The notes under the pieces were generated by a model, which saw only the letters and a list, made by a program, of their open reading frames with translations, had not been told where the DNA came from and made no database searches. Source: an uncultured Eubacterium sp. (GTDB taxonomy: Bacteria > Bacillota > Clostridia > Lachnospirales > Lachnospiraceae). Taken from it: a DNA stretch of 7,452 nucleotides. How positions within the stretch are numbered: the stretch's first letter is position 1; each line of letters opens with the position of its first letter. The DNA is taken from the NCBI GenBank assembly GCA_900545725.1, contig URAI01000108.1:1-7452 (forward strand), in the 5' to 3' direction. Shown in pieces: positions 5,268-7,452 of the stretch. Made by a program: the position numbers and the translations under genes.

Positions 5268-7286
5268 ATGGCAGATTTTATTTTACTTAATGAAGATTTC
5301 TCTAATTTTCCTATTGGTGAATTTCCTTATGATAAGAATCATTCAGCAATGGGTGAGTATCATTTTATCCATTATCCCGGATATTATGGTAAATGGTATG
5401 ACCCTGTATGCAACCACACTTATAACGGTCAGGGAGCTTCCTGGATTATTTCTGAATATAATGGAAAACATTTTATGGAGCAGATGCGTATCCATAATAA
5501 CAAACCTCACCGGACTTTTCCTATGCTTACAAGCGGCGACAGATTCTGGCGGGATTATACTATAACTGCCAGCGTCCGTATGTTTACTACCAAATGGGGT
5601 AATGCCGGAATTGGTTTTTGTTGTCAGAACTCTGCTAATCTTCTTGTACTTGTTTTCGAAGAACATGAACTGAGAGTTGAATACCGTCATAAAGAAGAGG
5701 TTACTATTCTTGATTCTGTAGCTTTTAACTACAACTGTGACGATACTTATATACTTAAAGCAGAAATTAAAGGCAGCCATGTTATATGCAGCGTTGACGA
5801 CAATGTCTATTTTGACATTGACACTGAATATGCCGTACAGGGTGGCAAAGTCGCCATTACAGCAACCATCCCTGCACAGTTTGGTTCTGTACACGTTACT
5901 ACTTCTGAAAGTACTGCTGCTTCTATTGATGCTGCAAGAAATGCTTATAAAGCTGAATGTGAAAATGCACAGTCCCATTATCCTAAGATGAAGCTTTTCA
6001 AGAAGATTAATCTTAAGGGCTGTGGCACAGGAAGGCAGCTTCGTTTTGGTCATCTTCTTGGCAACGGTGAATACCAGATGGTTATGGCACAGTGCCAGAA
6101 AAGAGTAAATCGTGATGCTTATGGAACAATCAGTTGTCTCACCGCATTTGACCTTGACGGCAATATTTTATGGCAACACGGTGAACCAACCAATAATCAC
6201 GATATTGGCACTATATCAGCTGACATGCCTATGCAGATATATGATATTGATGGTGATGGTTTTGACGAAGTTATTACCGCCAAGAATTTTGAAATTCTTA
6301 TTCTTGATGGCAGAACAGGTGAAGTCAGGAAACGCGCCAAAACACCTTTCTCTACATCAGAAGAGGACGGAACTATTATCGGTGTTCCTGATAAAATCTA
6401 TGCGTTTGACAGAATCAACCCTGACGGTATGCGTATATGTAATTTCCGTGGTCTTGACAAACCACGTGATATTCTTATTAAGGATCGTTATTGCAGGGTT
6501 TATGCACTTAACGATGACCTAGAGGTTATGTGGCATTTCCAAAGTGATAAGAATACCGGACATTTTCCTTTTGCAATTGATATTAACGGGGATGGACATG
6601 ATGAACTTCTTGTAGGTTATAACATGCTTGACTGCCATGGTAACAAGATGTGGACTATGCCTGTTAATGAAGACCACATTGATGAAATTGTTCCCGGAAG
6701 ATTCGAATCAGGTCCACACAAGGGCACCAAATTCTTTGCCTGCGTTGCTGGAAAGGAAGGCTTCCTGATATCTGATTTTAACGGAAAGCTTCTCAAAAAG
6801 GATGGTATAGGTCATGCCCAGCGTGTCAGTCTCGCTAATTACCTTCCTGACCGTCCAGGCTATGAAATGGTTGTTGTTAATTTCTGGGGACATCAGGGAA
6901 TTATATATTTCTATGACAGCGAAGGTAACCAGTTATGGGAAATGGAAAACGAACTTAATGGCAATCTCCTGACTCCTGTAAACTGGACTGGTGATGGTCA
7001 GGACTTCATACTTCTTAATGCTGATGTAGAACGCGGTGGAATGATTGATGGCAGAGGCATTCAGGTTGTCAGGTTCCCTGATGACGGGCATCCAACCATG
7101 TGTGCAGAAGCTGTAAATCTCTACGGCGATGCCCGTGATGAAATTGTTACATGGGATTATGATTCAATGTACATATATACACAGGATGATTCACCTAAAG
7201 ATGATGTATATGCACCTTACAAATATCCTGATTATAACGCTTCTAATTACCGTGGAGAGTACTCTTACCGTGAGAAGTGGTGGTAA
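5268..7286 (+). CDS. Cytoplasmic lectin-like/FG-GAP beta-propeller protein, rhamnogalacturonan-lyase-like
   Basis: A 672-residue protein with two parts. Residues about 5-212 look like a concanavalin-type beta-sandwich (FWRDYTITASVRMFTTKWGNAGIGF; YILKAEIKGSHVICSVDD). After an Ala-rich linker (215-240), residues about 245-645 form a multi-blade propeller with calcium-type loops DIDGDGFDE (326-334) and DINGDGHDE (438-446) and a degenerate GDGQD (575-579). Recurring blade turns are DLDGNILW (295), DCHGNKMW (455), DFNGKLLK (503) and DSEGNQLW (550). The closing NASNYRGEYS resembles the end of propeller proteins found with polysaccharide-use genes and related to family PL11 rhamnogalacturonan lyases; catalytic activity cannot be claimed. 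There is no signal peptide and there are many cysteines, so it is probably cytosolic. The start at 5268 is chosen because GGAGG (5258-5262) lies 5 nt before it; the in-frame ATG at 5256 overlaps that SD. It could process imported pectin oligosaccharides or act as a glycan-binding protein. Confidence 0.85.
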   Translation: MADFILLNEDFSNFPIGEFPYDKNHSAMGEYHFIHYPGYYGKWYDPVCNHTYNGQGASWIISEYNGKHFMEQMRIHNNKPHRTFPMLTSGDRFWRDYTITASVRMFTTKWGNAGIGFCCQNSANLLVLVFEEHELRVEYRHKEEVTILDSVAFNYNCDDTYILKAEIKGSHVICSVDDNVYFDIDTEYAVQGGKVAITATIPAQFGSVHVTTSESTAASIDAARNAYKAECENAQSHYPKMKLFKKINLKGCGTGRQLRFGHLLGNGEYQMVMAQCQKRVNRDAYGTISCLTAFDLDGNILWQHGEPTNNHDIGTISADMPMQIYDIDGDGFDEVITAKNFEILILDGRTGEVRKRAKTPFSTSEEDGTIIGVPDKIYAFDRINPDGMRICNFRGLDKPRDILIKDRYCRVYALNDDLEVMWHFQSDKNTGHFPFAIDINGDGHDELLVGYNMLDCHGNKMWTMPVNEDHIDEIVPGRFESGPHKGTKFFACVAGKEGFLISDFNGKLLKKDGIGHAQRVSLANYLPDRPGYEMVVVNFWGHQGIIYFYDSEGNQLWEMENELNGNLLTPVNWTGDGQDFILLNADVERGGMIDGRGIQVVRFPDDGHPTMCAEAVNLYGDARDEIVTWDYDSMYIYTQDDSPKDDVYAPYKYPDYNASNYRGEYSYREKWW

Positions 7287-7307
7287 AATTAAGACTATAA
7301 ATGACTA

Positions 7308-7344
7308 GCAGGGCTGCAGAGTATATAACACTTTGCAGCCCTGC
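7308..7344 (+). terminator. Stem-loop terminator after the beta-propeller gene
   Basis: A perfect GC-rich 11-bp stem, GCAGGGCTGCA (7308-7318) with TGCAGCCCTGC (7334-7344), begins 21 nt after the stop codon. The U tract is not immediate: AATATTCC follows, and a run of T comes only at 7361-7366. It may therefore be a weak terminator, a 3' stabilising stem, or a shared element between converging genes. Confidence 0.6.
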
Positions 7345-7374
7345 AATATTCCAATTAATCTTTTTTGCCTACCC

Positions 7375-7452
7375 TTACTGTCTTATTTTCTCAAAACTTC
7401 TATCATTGACTATCTCCTCAAATCTGCTTTGAAACAAAATGTACAATTTCTT
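7375..7452 (-). CDS. Possible C-terminal end of a converging gene, cut by the window edge
   Basis: On the minus strand only one frame is open from the right edge. It encodes 25 residues ending SRFEEIVNDRSFEKIRQ and a TAA at 7377-7375. The composition looks protein-like and the orientation would make it converge on the stem-loop at 7308-7344. Twenty-five codons are too few to identify a family or to exclude chance. Confidence 0.3.
   Translation of the reverse strand, partial: KKLYILFQSRFEEIVNDRSFEKIRQ

Noticed and set aside
5078..5290. Plus-strand 70-codon frame before the propeller gene
   Set aside because: It lacks an SD, starts at the predicted transcription start and overlaps the propeller gene in another frame; composition is not protein-like.
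5343..6053. Long minus-strand open frame of 236 codons inside the propeller gene
   Set aside because: It lies wholly antisense to a gene with clear domain structure, has no recognisable motifs and no convincing SD; it is a shadow of the plus-strand coding sequence.

Overview
The window looks like a piece of a low-GC Firmicutes chromosome, most likely a motile gut Lachnospiraceae (Lachnospira/Eubacterium, Roseburia or Butyrivibrio type). This assignment is inference. It rests on the AT-rich intergenic DNA, strong GGAGG ribosome binding sites, a greA-lysS pair, a chemoreceptor with a SigD-type promoter, and a beta-propeller protein related to pectin-associated families. No mobile element, CRISPR array, tRNA or rRNA was seen.

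Left part (1-2406, minus strand): a housekeeping transcription/translation unit. A perfect consensus SigA promoter (TTGACA, 17 bp, TATAAT), with a 13-bp tandem repeat just upstream, drives greA and then lysS, which runs off the left edge. The lysS start is unusual. It has no ATG, and the only good Shine-Dalgarno (SD) lies 26 nt before a TTG. A perfect 8-bp hairpin sits between them and, if folded, would leave a normal 7-nt spacing.

Middle part (2416-4720, minus strand): a single-gene chemoreceptor unit with its own promoters and a terminator that can work in both directions. The 700-residue protein has about six membrane helices, a full cytoplasmic methyl-accepting signalling hairpin, and a C-terminal YcgR-like plus PilZ module with intact c-di-GMP-binding motifs. 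It probably links chemotaxis to c-di-GMP level.

The 4613-5267 gap is a divergent intergenic region of about 655 bp with no convincing conserved gene. It holds the chemoreceptor promoters, a 9-bp direct repeat next to a GTGTACAC palindrome, a likely plus-strand promoter and a possible 22-codon leader ORF.

Right part (5268-7286, plus strand): a 672-residue protein without a signal peptide, made of a lectin-like beta-sandwich and a calcium-type FG-GAP beta-propeller similar to rhamnogalacturonan-lyase-like proteins. A strong stem-loop follows it. The last 78 bases may be the 3' end of a converging minus-strand gene.
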